64,000 bases of DNA from Bermanella sp034112325 (GTDB taxonomy: Bacteria > Pseudomonadota > Gammaproteobacteria > Pseudomonadales > Oceanobacteraceae): positions 3,724 to 67,723 of the forward strand of contig JAWUVO010000108.1 of the NCBI GenBank assembly GCA_034112325.1. The letters run 5' to 3'. Position 1 is the first letter of the stretch. Every line of letters begins with the position of its first letter. The translations under genes were made by a program, and so were the position numbers. The notes under the pieces were generated by a model. That model searched no databases. It saw only the letters and a list, made by a program, of their open reading frames with translations, and was not told the origin of the DNA. Below are positions 50,959 through 60,291 of the stretch, in pieces.

Positions 50959-51930
50959 TTAACGATTCAAATATTGGTGCATGAACTTACCGCGCTCCTC
51001 TGGACTAAGCGGTCCGGTAGTATCCATTAGTGCATTAATTTCATTAGACTTAGCCATAAAAAAATCTATAAACGCTCGAACTCTTTTAGCTTGATGGCGA
51101 CCACTGGGAAATACCAGGTGCATGGGTTCTTGTATTATTTCCCAGTCAGGCAAAATGACTTCTAGGTCTCCATTATGGATATGTTCAAAAGAAAATAGCG
51201 TTGCTCCTATGGCAACCCCTTGACTAGCCAGTACATGCTGCAAGGCCACTTGATGATGATTGACTAGAACAGCGCCTTCATAATTTACATTGATTCTTTC
51301 ACCTGTTTGTTTGTGGGTGAAAATACTCGCGTGAATAAAACCATTACGTGTGCCGGTCTCAATCCATGGAACTTGGGCTAATTGATCGGGGTGGTTAAAT
51401 GGACCATATTGTTTAATGAATTGTGGCGTGGCTAGTAAAACAGATTCAGTCTCATCAAACTTGCGAGCAATCAAGCTAGAGTCTTCTAATTGTCCAAACG
51501 CAAAAGCTATGTCAAAACCATCTCTTACAAGGTTGGTTTCGTTGTCACTGTAAACCATTTCTAAATTTACTTTAGGGTACTCGTGTTTAAACTCAGCCAT
51601 CCATTTTCCTAGTACATCAACAGCAAAGCTAACTGGAGCTGCAATGCGTAATAAACCACTAGTCTCGGTTTGATTGTCGCTAATACGTGAATGTATATCG
51701 CTTATTTCTTCAAACAAAGGTTTGTATTGCTGATAATACTGTAGGCCAATATCGGTAGTGTGTACTTCGCGAGTGGTGCGTTCTAATAAGCGCACACTGA
51801 GTTTAGATTCAAGGTCAGTGATCATACGGCTCACTCGAGACTTAGGAACGCCAAGTGCCTTCGCGGCCCCAGTAAAGCTACCTTCTTGTACAACTTTTAT
51901 AAACACTGACATCTGATTTAAATCTAACAT
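50959..51930 (-). CDS. LysR-family transcriptional regulator
   Basis: 323 residues. N-terminal winged helix with SFTGAAKALGVPKSRVSRMI (about 17-38) and RLLERTTREVHTTDIG, then a LysR substrate domain. Similar to the CrgA/AaeR-like group. No divergent partner gene is present; the next gene upstream is the SO2930-type cytochrome on the same strand. It could control that gene, but the terminator at 51999-52032 separates them. Confidence 0.92.
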   Translation of the reverse strand: MLDLNQMSVFIKVVQEGSFTGAAKALGVPKSRVSRMITDLESKLSVRLLERTTREVHTTDIGLQYYQQYKPLFEEISDIHSRISDNQTETSGLLRIAAPVSFAVDVLGKWMAEFKHEYPKVNLEMVYSDNETNLVRDGFDIAFAFGQLEDSSLIARKFDETESVLLATPQFIKQYGPFNHPDQLAQVPWIETGTRNGFIHASIFTHKQTGERINVNYEGAVLVNHHQVALQHVLASQGVAIGATLFSFEHIHNGDLEVILPDWEIIQEPMHLVFPSGRHQAKRVRAFIDFFMAKSNEINALMDTTGPLSPEERGKFMHQYLNR

Positions 51931-51998
51931 ATACGACCTAGTGCTTAAAGAGTTTCAGGAATGATAACTTAGTTTAACTAGATAATAGTAGAAATAGT

Positions 51999-52032
51999 AA
52001 AAATAAAAAAGCCAGACTATTGATAGTCTGGC
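51999..52032 (-). terminator. Rho-independent terminator of the SO2930-type gene
   Basis: A perfect stem GCCAGACTA (52011-52019) / TAGTCTGGC (52024-52032) with a four-base loop; in the minus sense it is followed by TTTTTTATTTTT. It lies 39 bases beyond the stop of the dihaem cytochrome-like gene. Confidence 0.9.
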
Positions 52033-52070
52033 TTGGATAAAAATAGCGATGAGTTAATAAATTTCAATAA

Positions 52071-53363
52071 CTAAGGAGCCAAAGTTAATCCACATGTATT
52101 TTCGGGCATGTCATCAATCCATTTTTCAATAAGATAAACTCCTTCCTGATGAATAGTGCTTCTACCAAGTTCGGGCATTTTATGAGTTCCTTCTAATGAA
52201 TTCATTCTAAAGGGAAGGTAAGATACTTCTGAGTGCCCTGGTACAATATCAAATGGATGATCATCTTCACCACTGGCTAAGGCTTTTTTACAAGTACCAA
52301 AGTCGGTAGAAACTGGATCAAACATTCTATTGAATTCTAATCTTAAGCCACTATCTCCAGCAGGGCCTTCATAAAAAGGTTCGACTAATGACAATTCTGA
52401 GCGATGACAATGTGCACAGTTAATATCTAGATAACTTCGTGCAGCCGTTGCAAGTTCGTCAGAACTCAAAGCATCAATAGCAGTTTTAGTCGCGCTTATG
52501 CTATCTGCATCATGAAAATTAGCAGCCGTATCAACACTTGTTTTGTCGACGGGAGCTCCGGTTAAAATCCCAGCATTTTCCCAATATGTTAATTGGTTTT
52601 GTAGGCCATCAGAATATAAGAAATCGTTATTTAAAAAGCGAGCTTTGGGACCAATAGGTTTAAATATAGATCGTCTTACGTCATTACTATCTTGTAGCAT
52701 AGGCACGATTGCATGGCACTCTGCACAATCTGAAGCTCTGGGTACTTCATAGGTGAAATTTAATAGCGAACTATCATGAGTAATAGTAATGTCAACAGAC
52801 TTACCAATTACAATAAATTTAGCATCAGTTGATGCCTCCCAATAGTATGGTAATGCTATCCATCCTGAATCTCTGTTAATTAGTAAACGTGTTTCAATTA
52901 CAGTTTGTGCTCCCGTTCTATTGGCCGTGTCATCAGGTAATGCAAATGTTTTTACTAATACACTGCCTACTGGAAATTCCATAACCTCGTTATTGCTATA
53001 GGTAGCCGATTCGCCATCGGGAACAAATATAAAACGATATTTGCTAGCATAATCAGTGAATAGAGCAGTGGATAAATCGTAAGGAATACCTCCTGCAGTT
53101 GGATTATTTGTTGGGTCAGTGGCATCAGTAAATAAATTATAGTCGGACAGGTTTTCGCAGTTATTATTCAATAATGCATTCCAGTTTATACCGCTAACTT
53201 GTTGCTTGCAGTAATCAGTTTCATCTGGTGTTGGTGTCTTTGGCGTTGGTGTTGTTGCAGTTTCTGAATTAGAAGCTCCGCCCCCACAGGCACTTAATAT
53301 AATAACAGTCGAAATTATTGCCACTGCTTTAAGAATTAATGAATTAAATGTGTAGCTTGTCAT
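52071..53363 (-). CDS. SO2930-family (HNE_0200-type) dihaem c-type cytochrome lipoprotein
   Basis: About 430 residues from Met at 53363 (GAGGA seven bases upstream); the Met at 53390 has no binding site. Signal peptide with lipobox Leu-Ser-Ala-Cys, followed by Gly-Gly-Gly and Pro/Thr-rich linker. Two haem c motifs: ASDCAECHAIVP and INCAHCHRSELS. Other conserved parts: GIPYDLSTALFTDYASKYRF and PLGTVKTFA-like VLVKTFALPDD. Matches the family known to sit beside a beta-helix gene. Electron transfer at the outer membrane is likely; the partner substrate is not known. Confidence 0.88.
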   Translation of the reverse strand: MTSYTFNSLILKAVAIISTVIILSACGGGASNSETATTPTPKTPTPDETDYCKQQVSGINWNALLNNNCENLSDYNLFTDATDPTNNPTAGGIPYDLSTALFTDYASKYRFIFVPDGESATYSNNEVMEFPVGSVLVKTFALPDDTANRTGAQTVIETRLLINRDSGWIALPYYWEASTDAKFIVIGKSVDITITHDSSLLNFTYEVPRASDCAECHAIVPMLQDSNDVRRSIFKPIGPKARFLNNDFLYSDGLQNQLTYWENAGILTGAPVDKTSVDTAANFHDADSISATKTAIDALSSDELATAARSYLDINCAHCHRSELSLVEPFYEGPAGDSGLRLEFNRMFDPVSTDFGTCKKALASGEDDHPFDIVPGHSEVSYLPFRMNSLEGTHKMPELGRSTIHQEGVYLIEKWIDDMPENTCGLTLAP

Positions 53364-53435
53364 AAGGAAATCCTCGAAATAACATCTCATAAATCGGGCT
53401 TTGCCCTAGAACTAATTTTAATTAGCCAGCTAACA

Positions 53436-53452
53436 CCTCGCACATGGCGAGG
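53436..53452. repeat. GC-rich hairpin between the beta-helix and cytochrome genes
   Basis: CCTCGC-ACATG-GCGAGG forms a 6-bp stem in the 126-base gap between the two minus-strand genes. No T-run follows, so it may stabilise the upstream mRNA or adjust the ratio of the two products. Confidence 0.55.
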
Positions 53453-53489
53453 AGTAGTGGATTTTGAGGTAATTAAATATTAAACAATA

Positions 53490-55121
53490 TTAAAGAGAGC
53501 AAGCCGCGTTGCCAGCATCGTCGCCATTGCAACCATAAACCTTTCCGTTAATAGTCACTGTCGCGGCAGTTAAGCGTGTTGTTTTAGTACAATTTAATAA
53601 TGTTTTGTTTTCCATACTATCTAAGCGTAATGTCGCTACTGGTGCGGGGTCAGAGTTAAAGTTTGCGGCATCAAGTGGATTTACACCATAAACTAGACCT
53701 ATGTTTAAAGGATTCTCAGGGCTATTAGCGTTTATATTATCGCTTTCGCAAATTAAATCTTTAGCGTCGTAGGCGTTATGATCGATGCCTACAGAGGTGG
53801 CTTGAATTCCTAAATCGGTGTCCATAGAGTTGCGTAAATCGTCAAAGCCTGTGAGCTGCCCTGCATTTGATAGTAATTCGCCAATACCACCATAAAGAAT
53901 AGTAGGGAATGGCTGTGGCTCACCTGTAGCATTGAAACCGTATGCATAGCCTTGAATTACGTCGTTCAGTAGATCACTTTCAGGAGCTAAACCATTATCT
54001 GAAAATGTATTGTTGGTAATATTAATATTCTTAACCAGAGGGCTCCAGCCATTAGATAGTTCTGATGTGTAGTTTGAACCGTAGTTCGCAACATCTTCAT
54101 CAAGTAAAAAATAACTAGAAATTGCCACACCAACTGTCTTATTGTTGGTAACAACGTTGTTATAAAATTCCATATCGCTGGTAGCAAAAACTAATAATCC
54201 AGTACCTGATGGTGCAAAACCAACTACACCCGTACCTACGTTTTCTGTGTTGTTATCACGAGTAATATTATTAAACCAACGAACATTACCGCCGTAAGGA
54301 ACCGTAGTCCCGGTAAGGTCAAAACTTAATAAACCAGCAGAGTTATCAAATGCTAAGTTATTATATACATCGGCATTTTTAGTATTTTCAATCTCTATAC
54401 CAGCAACGTTTTCTTCTGCAATATTATTACGCACTACCACATTATTAGATTGGCCCACATAGATACCGGCATCAGCAGAGCCTTTAGAATAAGAGTTTTC
54501 AACTAATACATTTTGGCTCGATACTGGATAAATTCCATATGCGCCATTCATTGTATCTGCGGTGGCAGCGGCCAATGGAGTTTCCCAAACAGCCGCGGTA
54601 AAGTTAAAGTGAATACCGTTCACTCCATCGGCTTTAAGGCCGTTTTTGTTGGCTTCGTGTACAGCTAAATCACGAACCGTAATATTATTACCGCCTAAAA
54701 ATTTAATGCCATCGTTACCTGTAGATCCATCAAAATTTAATATGGTCGATTCAATACCATAGCCTGTTAAAGTTAGACCGCTTGCCCCTGAAATATTAAT
54801 AGTTGAGTCGACTACAAAATTTCCAGCAGGTAACACCACAACGGTATTGTCGTCTAGATCAAACAAAGCAGTGGTAATCTCGTCTGTTATATTATCGCCG
54901 TTGGCTGCTTCTGGTGCTACGTATATGGCGTTTGCTGGCAATACAAAACCAGATGCGCTACAAGTAGCGGAAGACGGACATTCTGGAATGGCTACTTGGT
55001 ATACGCCCGGAACAGCTACCTCTGGAATCTCAGGCGAAGTTTTATTACCACTGCCACAGCCAGCTAAAACTAGGCCAGCTGTAATAGCGGTTACCAGTTT
55101 TAATTTATTATTATTTTTCAT
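53490..55121 (-). CDS. Right-handed parallel beta-helix lipoprotein paired with the SO2930-type cytochrome
   Basis: 543 residues. Signal peptide with lipobox Val-Leu-Ala-Gly-Cys. Residues about 90-430 contain Asn/Val-rich parallel beta-helix rungs (NNITVRDLAVHEANKNGLKA, AGIYVGQSNNVVVRNNIAEE, AGIEIENTKNADVYNNLAFD). The C-terminus has Cys pairs. Members of this family are found beside the SO2930 group. Beta-helix proteins often bind or cut polysaccharides, but no catalytic residues are evident. Transcribed with the cytochrome gene. Confidence 0.88.
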   Translation of the reverse strand: MKNNNKLKLVTAITAGLVLAGCGSGNKTSPEIPEVAVPGVYQVAIPECPSSATCSASGFVLPANAIYVAPEAANGDNITDEITTALFDLDDNTVVVLPAGNFVVDSTINISGASGLTLTGYGIESTILNFDGSTGNDGIKFLGGNNITVRDLAVHEANKNGLKADGVNGIHFNFTAAVWETPLAAATADTMNGAYGIYPVSSQNVLVENSYSKGSADAGIYVGQSNNVVVRNNIAEENVAGIEIENTKNADVYNNLAFDNSAGLLSFDLTGTTVPYGGNVRWFNNITRDNNTENVGTGVVGFAPSGTGLLVFATSDMEFYNNVVTNNKTVGVAISSYFLLDEDVANYGSNYTSELSNGWSPLVKNINITNNTFSDNGLAPESDLLNDVIQGYAYGFNATGEPQPFPTILYGGIGELLSNAGQLTGFDDLRNSMDTDLGIQATSVGIDHNAYDAKDLICESDNINANSPENPLNIGLVYGVNPLDAANFNSDPAPVATLRLDSMENKTLLNCTKTTRLTAATVTINGKVYGCNGDDAGNAACSL

Positions 55122-55331
55122 TTTGAGTCTCTAGAAGTTTAGAATTACTCCACTAGGTTAAGTTTGAATATGATCTAAGTAGATGTCATATTTGGCCGTT
55201 TGGCGCAGTTTGACTTTTTTAGGCCGGATATCACATGGGAGTTTTTTTAGGGGAGTAAACAAAAAGAGTTGATGTTTTAGTGTTTAAAAATTTTGCCTTT
55301 AGTACATTCATACAAAAGGCCGTTATATGAA
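55122..55331 (-). promoter_or_regulatory. Promoter region of the beta-helix/cytochrome operon with direct repeats
   Basis: 210 bases between the AraC-type gene and the beta-helix gene, both on the minus strand. TTTGGCCG (55192-55199) and TTTGGCGC (55200-55207) are direct repeats, with a third TTTGAC close by, the sort of paired site used by AraC-type regulators. An AraC-type gene is directly upstream. Binding is inference only. Confidence 0.4.
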
Positions 55332-56390
55332 TCAGCTGTTTTGATAAGTCTTACGATAAAAGCTAGGGGTTTTTCCAACCCATTTTTTAAACGCATGTCT
55401 AAAATTAGTTACGTCGCTAAAGCCAATAAGATTAGAAATATCCTCAATAGTTATTTCGGTACGGGTTAAATACTCTATGGATAGTTGGCAGCGTACTTTA
55501 TTAAGTATTTTTTGATATGAAGTACCCAGATTACTAAGTTGACGACGTAATGTTCGCGAACTTACTTTAAATGCACTGGCTAACATTTCTATATCTGGAT
55601 AGTCACCAGCACAGCTTATTAAGATCTCTTGAATCTCATTTACCAATGAATCTTTTTGGCGAATGTTTTCTGATAATTCGTTACAGTATGGTAAATACTT
55701 GGCAATATCTGCATGGTTACCTTCTTGTAATTTTCGCTTTAAATTTACTTCATCTACATCCCAGCCATTAAATTCAGCGTCAAATTCTACAGTACATCCA
55801 TAAATTCTTTCATACGTCGCACGGTTTTTTTCATCGTTAAATGTAAATGAAATATTTTGAAACTTAAGGTCATCACCAAATATACTCCGGGCTATATTTA
55901 GGCGTGCGCTATTGCCTAATGCTACAAAGAACCCTAGCGAGTCTTGGTCAATATTTTGAACATTATAAAGTTTAGCGACCATAGTACCGTTTTTAACAGT
56001 ACTGGCTCGTTTAAGTAGATTACCAATAAGTGAGTTATATTTTTCGGCCATTAGTAAGGCATGCTCAACATCTTTACATGATGCAATTGCATAACCAAAA
56101 ACACCAATGTCGCTAACCTGATAAGTAGTCCCTATATAAGCGCCGGCTACTGGGCCTAAGTGGTTAGAGCAATATTTGAACGCCTTTAACATTTTAAAAG
56201 CCGGAATAAAGTCTTCACTTAGCTGGCTTCTTGAAATATCAATATGCTTAAGTAGATCTGAGCTATCCATATCATCATGATTATCTAAGAAACGTACGAT
56301 GTTACGTATTTCAAACGAAGGGTATGGCTGATCTCCCAATACTGAAAGTATATAATCAGTGGGCGGATTTATTTGAGCTTGATTGTTCAC
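55332..56390 (-). CDS. AraC-family transcriptional regulator with N-terminal ligand-binding domain
   Basis: About 352 residues if translation starts at GTG 56390 (AGGAAG just upstream); the frame is open back to ATG 56537. The N-terminal 240 residues resemble the OruR-type ligand-binding domain (VAGAYIGTTYQVSDIGVFGY). The C-terminal AraC HTH pair is SSRTLRRQLSNLGTSYQKIL and ITIEDISNLIGFSDVTNFRH with FKKWVGKTPSFYR. The linked beta-helix/cytochrome operon is the likely target. Confidence 0.9.
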   Translation of the reverse strand: MNNQAQINPPTDYILSVLGDQPYPSFEIRNIVRFLDNHDDMDSSDLLKHIDISRSQLSEDFIPAFKMLKAFKYCSNHLGPVAGAYIGTTYQVSDIGVFGYAIASCKDVEHALLMAEKYNSLIGNLLKRASTVKNGTMVAKLYNVQNIDQDSLGFFVALGNSARLNIARSIFGDDLKFQNISFTFNDEKNRATYERIYGCTVEFDAEFNGWDVDEVNLKRKLQEGNHADIAKYLPYCNELSENIRQKDSLVNEIQEILISCAGDYPDIEMLASAFKVSSRTLRRQLSNLGTSYQKILNKVRCQLSIEYLTRTEITIEDISNLIGFSDVTNFRHAFKKWVGKTPSFYRKTYQNS

Positions 56391-56681
56391 GATACTTCCT
56401 ACCACGTTACTTCTGTAAGGTTGAGTTATTATTGTTATATCAAGGAAAGTGCTCTCAATAATAAAACAAAATTGGCCTAAATTGCCATAATACTTTTTAG
56501 CCTGTGATTTTGCACACACTTTGGTCATTTTACACACTTAGTGCAGATCTTGTGAACGATTACACCGCTAGGTGACAAACTGTTATAATAACCGTCTTTT
56601 TAAGTAGTGATGCAGTAGTAAAAATGATTCAAAACAGCTTACTTATGATAAATTCAACCGTTTGGACTTGCGGGGCTGAAA

Positions 56682-57485
56682 ATGTCGTATCTTGATCGAT
56701 TTTCTGGTGTGGCCCGTCTTTATGGTATGGACGCATTAGAAACATTCAAAACTGCTAAAGTTGCAGTGGTGGGTGTGGGCGGAGTGGGCTCGTGGGTAGC
56801 TGAGGGCTTGGCTCGTACCGGTTTTGGTAATATCCATTTAATTGATATGGATGATATTTGTGTCACCAACACTAATCGTCAGATACATACCAATCAGTCT
56901 ACCATTGGCCAGTTAAAAGTAGAGGCCATGGCGGAACGTTTGAGGGCTATAAATCCCGAGATTAATGCCGTACCAGTGATGGACTTTTTAACTAAAGAGA
57001 ATATTAAAGAGCACCTAGAGGGTTTTGATTTTGTAGTCGACGCTATTGATTCGGTTAAAGTTAAGGCGGCTTTAATTGCTTGGTGCAAGCGCAACAAAGT
57101 TCCCATTATTACTACTGGTGCAGCTGGTGGGCAAATGGACCCAACGCAGATTACCATTGGCGATTTAAATAAAACTTATAATGATCCCTTGGCTCGCAAG
57201 GTTAGAACCGAGCTTCGTCGTGAGTATAATTTTTCTCGTAACCAGCAGCGTAATTATAGTGTTATGTGTGTGTATTCAACCGAGCAGTTAAATTATCCAC
57301 AGCCAGATGGTTCTATTTGCAAACAAAAAGCTTTTACCGACGGTTCTGTTAAATTAGATTGTGCCGTAGGTCTAGGAGCCGCCACTATGGTGACGGCTAC
57401 ATTTGGTCTGGTTGCCGCATCTAAGGTCGCTGAGCGACTTGCTAAAATAGTCAAAAAGCCAAAAAAACCTAAAAGTGCTAGATGA
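56682..57485 (+). CDS. tcdA: tRNA threonylcarbamoyladenosine dehydratase TcdA
   Basis: 267 residues. E1-like Rossmann motif VVGVGGVGSWVAEGLARTG, DMDDICVTNTNRQIH, VVDAIDSVKVKAALIAWC, TTGAAGGQMDPTQI and a C-terminal helix. This gives TcdA (CsdL), which converts t6A to cyclic t6A at position 37 of ANN-decoding tRNAs using ATP. The stop overlaps the next start by 4 bases (ATGA). It shares a fold with the MoeB protein further on but lacks MoeB's C-terminal zinc Cys set. Confidence 0.95.
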   Translation: MSYLDRFSGVARLYGMDALETFKTAKVAVVGVGGVGSWVAEGLARTGFGNIHLIDMDDICVTNTNRQIHTNQSTIGQLKVEAMAERLRAINPEINAVPVMDFLTKENIKEHLEGFDFVVDAIDSVKVKAALIAWCKRNKVPIITTGAAGGQMDPTQITIGDLNKTYNDPLARKVRTELRREYNFSRNQQRNYSVMCVYSTEQLNYPQPDGSICKQKAFTDGSVKLDCAVGLGAATMVTATFGLVAASKVAERLAKIVKKPKKPKSAR

Positions 57486-58231
57486 GTGTTATCTATTCTA
57501 AACAAGTAGGCGCTGTAGAATATAAGGTAACAACCGCTGGTAATTCAGTTCGTTTATACAGTAATGGCGTACTTCACAGTCAATACAATCCGGTGCATCC
57601 TATTAGCGGTGCTATTTGGGATTTACTTTTATTACCTGCTTTTTTAATGCCCATGCCACCTAAAAATATTTTGTTACTAGGATTAGGTGGCGGTACCCTG
57701 GTGCATTTAATTCGCTTGTTCTTTCCTAATGCCAGTATCACCTGTGTCGATATTGATAAGCAGCATATTAAAATAGCAAAGCGCTTTTTTAAAATACCAA
57801 GCAAGAATATTAGCATTATTGAGGGAGATGCATACGCGGTATTACATGCTTCAGCCCAACGTTACGATTGGATTATAGACGACGTATTTCAGCATGTAAG
57901 TGGTCAGCCAGAACGTGGCAGTGAGATGTTTACATTGCTAACAACCTACCAGTCTAACTTAACTAAAAATGGCATGCTGAGCTTGAACCTAATTGGTAAA
58001 AGGCAGTTAGAAGATATGCAACCGTTAATGACGGGTTTTAATCAAGTGGTGCAGTTTAGTCACAGTCTTTATGAAAATAAAATTGTGGCGTTGTTAAATG
58101 TTGCTGAGCAAAACTTTCCTAATGCAATTAAAAAAGGCTTTAAATCTCAATTAATGAAATTTAAAGCCTTAGATCAAACTCGTAAAACTTGCCGCTTAAA
58201 CTATAAAATACGCCTACTTAAAGCAGGATAG
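57482..58231 (+). CDS. Spermidine-synthase-like methyltransferase-fold protein
   Basis: 249 residues. Rossmann fold: NILLLGLGGGTLVHLIRLFF, ITCVDIDKQHIKIAKRFF, DWIIDDVFQHVSGQPERG. The spermidine synthase acidic residues (Asp-Asp region) are partly conserved, but the putrescine-binding loop is not clear. It overlaps tcdA, so the two are cotranscribed; whether the function is linked is unknown. Alternative: a SAM-dependent methyltransferase. Confidence 0.8.
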   Translation: MSVIYSKQVGAVEYKVTTAGNSVRLYSNGVLHSQYNPVHPISGAIWDLLLLPAFLMPMPPKNILLLGLGGGTLVHLIRLFFPNASITCVDIDKQHIKIAKRFFKIPSKNISIIEGDAYAVLHASAQRYDWIIDDVFQHVSGQPERGSEMFTLLTTYQSNLTKNGMLSLNLIGKRQLEDMQPLMTGFNQVVQFSHSLYENKIVALLNVAEQNFPNAIKKGFKSQLMKFKALDQTRKTCRLNYKIRLLKAG

Positions 58232-58277
58232 TTAAAGTTTTTAGTTAAGTTTTATAGTTAAGTCTTGTAGTAAAAAC

Positions 58278-60200
58278 TTAAATAATAGCCAATTCTAATT
58301 TACGGTTTTCAAGGTCAATACTTTTAACAGACACTTTAACCGCTGTATTAAGCTGATAGCTAACCTCACCTTTTTTGTGAGTCAGGTATACCTTATCAAA
58401 ATCGAACTTCTGTTTTCTTAAATCAACAAACCCATCCAAACCAATTTCAGTTAGTTGAACAGTAAAGCCACCTTGGTTAAGTTGTACAATACTTCCGTCA
58501 AATTCGGTTTGGGTGCTATTGGCTAAAAACTGAAGTTTTAACCAGTTCTCAGCTTGGTAAACGGCATTACGGCCAGTTATTAAGCGCTCTTGTAAATTTG
58601 CGATAACATCTTCTGATAATACTGGGGCTTTTTTACCAGACAGTTTCGATTTAATAATACGATGAACCAATAGGTCATTATATTTACGAATAGGAGATGT
58701 GAAAGTCGAATACATATCAAAGCCCATACCCTGGTGTGGTTTGGCTGTTGTGGTAAATTCACTGCGAATCAAAAAGCGGCTAAACAATGTTTTAAGTGGC
58801 ACTTCCGATTCACATGAAACCAGTGCTTGGATTAAAGCTTTGTAGCCCTCAGCCTGAGTAAAGTCACCTTCAAACTTAATACCTTGCTGTTCAATAATAG
58901 TTTTTATATCACCAATGCGTTCGGTTCTAAAACCAGCATGTTCGATAAATAAGCCCAAATCAGAATCAGCCATAAAACGTGCGCTAGAAATATTGGCAAC
59001 TAGCATAGCTTCTTCAACTAATTTTTGTGCTGTATTGCGGTCGGCTTTCAAAATAGTTTGAATCTTACCGTTGTCGCCTAGTGTTAAATAGTAGTCAGGG
59101 CGATCGTCCATAATTAAGTTATTGGCGTCGCGGAATGTGTTTAACGCGCGGGTACAGGCATGTAACGTTCTAACATGATCCGTTAAGCTTTCATCAAGTA
59201 CATCGGCGTTGTCATCTAAAAAGTCACTTACTTGGTTGTAGTTAAGCTTGCCTTTAGAATTAACAATGGCTTCGGAAAAACTAAAGCCGGTATTTTCACC
59301 CGACTCAGATATTATCATTTTACAAACCAGCGCCAAACGATCTTGCTTTTCTAGTAAAGAACACAATCCGTTAGATAGTTCTTGTGGCAGCATAGGTTGG
59401 CTGCGACCAGGAAAATAAAGCGAGTTACTGCGACGGGCTGCTTCTTTGTCTAATGCGGTATTCATACCAAACCAAGCACTAGGATCGGCAATCGCCACAT
59501 ATAAATTGAAACCAGATTGAGTCTTTTCTGCGTAAAGTGCGTCGTCCATATCGCGGGTATGCTCGCTGTCTATGGTCACAAACGGTAGGGCAGTTAAATC
59601 TTCGCGGCCTTGGCTGAGTGTTGGAATATTATCTTCAGCTAATAACGCCAGTTCAGATGGCGTAGTTTCTGGCCATTCGTGGCTTATTTTAAATTTCTCA
59701 ATTGAGTATTGGCGCTCAAAACCGGCATCTTCTATGCGGCCCAGTTTTTTGCTCACTTTAGCCTGTGGTTTGCCACTAGGAAAAGGATGGCGGGTCACTT
59801 CGCACGAGATCCAGTCATTTTCTTCAATACCTTCACAGGCTGAAGGCGGCAGATACAGCCAGGTGCTTAAACCATTAACATCGGGCACTGCAAATTGAGC
59901 TTTGCCCTTTTTAAGAAAGCGTCCAGTAAAGGCTTTAAAATCAGAAGAAATAAGTTTTTCTACTACCGCTTGAGTTTTACCTTTATCGTCTTCAATAGTG
60001 GTAAATTGAATAGTATCGCCGGGGAATACCTTGCCCATTTCATCAGGGGTTAAAAAGTAAGATTCCCCTTTTTCGGTGGCAACAAAGCCGAATCGACCCT
60101 GACTACCGCGAACAGTGCCTTTAAGTATAGAAGCCTGATGGGTTTCATTAATCTGGGATTTGAGTGCTTTTAGCTGTGATAGGCTATCAATATTTAGCAT
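58278..60200 (-). CDS. rnb: Exoribonuclease II (RNase II family)
   Basis: 640 residues, close to E. coli RNase II (644). N-terminal cold-shock/OB domains (about 25-180). RNB domain: FVTIDSEHTRDMDDALYAE with the catalytic Asp cluster, YFPGRSQPMLPQELSNGLCSL, NFRDANNL, and TSPIRKYNDLLVHRI. C-terminal S1 domain (about 560-640). It degrades RNA 3'-5' processively. Minus strand, single gene; weak binding site at its start. Confidence 0.93.
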   Translation of the reverse strand: MLNIDSLSQLKALKSQINETHQASILKGTVRGSQGRFGFVATEKGESYFLTPDEMGKVFPGDTIQFTTIEDDKGKTQAVVEKLISSDFKAFTGRFLKKGKAQFAVPDVNGLSTWLYLPPSACEGIEENDWISCEVTRHPFPSGKPQAKVSKKLGRIEDAGFERQYSIEKFKISHEWPETTPSELALLAEDNIPTLSQGREDLTALPFVTIDSEHTRDMDDALYAEKTQSGFNLYVAIADPSAWFGMNTALDKEAARRSNSLYFPGRSQPMLPQELSNGLCSLLEKQDRLALVCKMIISESGENTGFSFSEAIVNSKGKLNYNQVSDFLDDNADVLDESLTDHVRTLHACTRALNTFRDANNLIMDDRPDYYLTLGDNGKIQTILKADRNTAQKLVEEAMLVANISSARFMADSDLGLFIEHAGFRTERIGDIKTIIEQQGIKFEGDFTQAEGYKALIQALVSCESEVPLKTLFSRFLIRSEFTTTAKPHQGMGFDMYSTFTSPIRKYNDLLVHRIIKSKLSGKKAPVLSEDVIANLQERLITGRNAVYQAENWLKLQFLANSTQTEFDGSIVQLNQGGFTVQLTEIGLDGFVDLRKQKFDFDKVYLTHKKGEVSYQLNTAVKVSVKSIDLENRKLELAII

Positions 60201-60291
60201 GACGCGACTTAATTAAAAAATATGCTGCACATAATACCAGTTTGCCTGTGTATGCGGTACAGCCTATCGTGCTTTATATTTCTTATTAACC

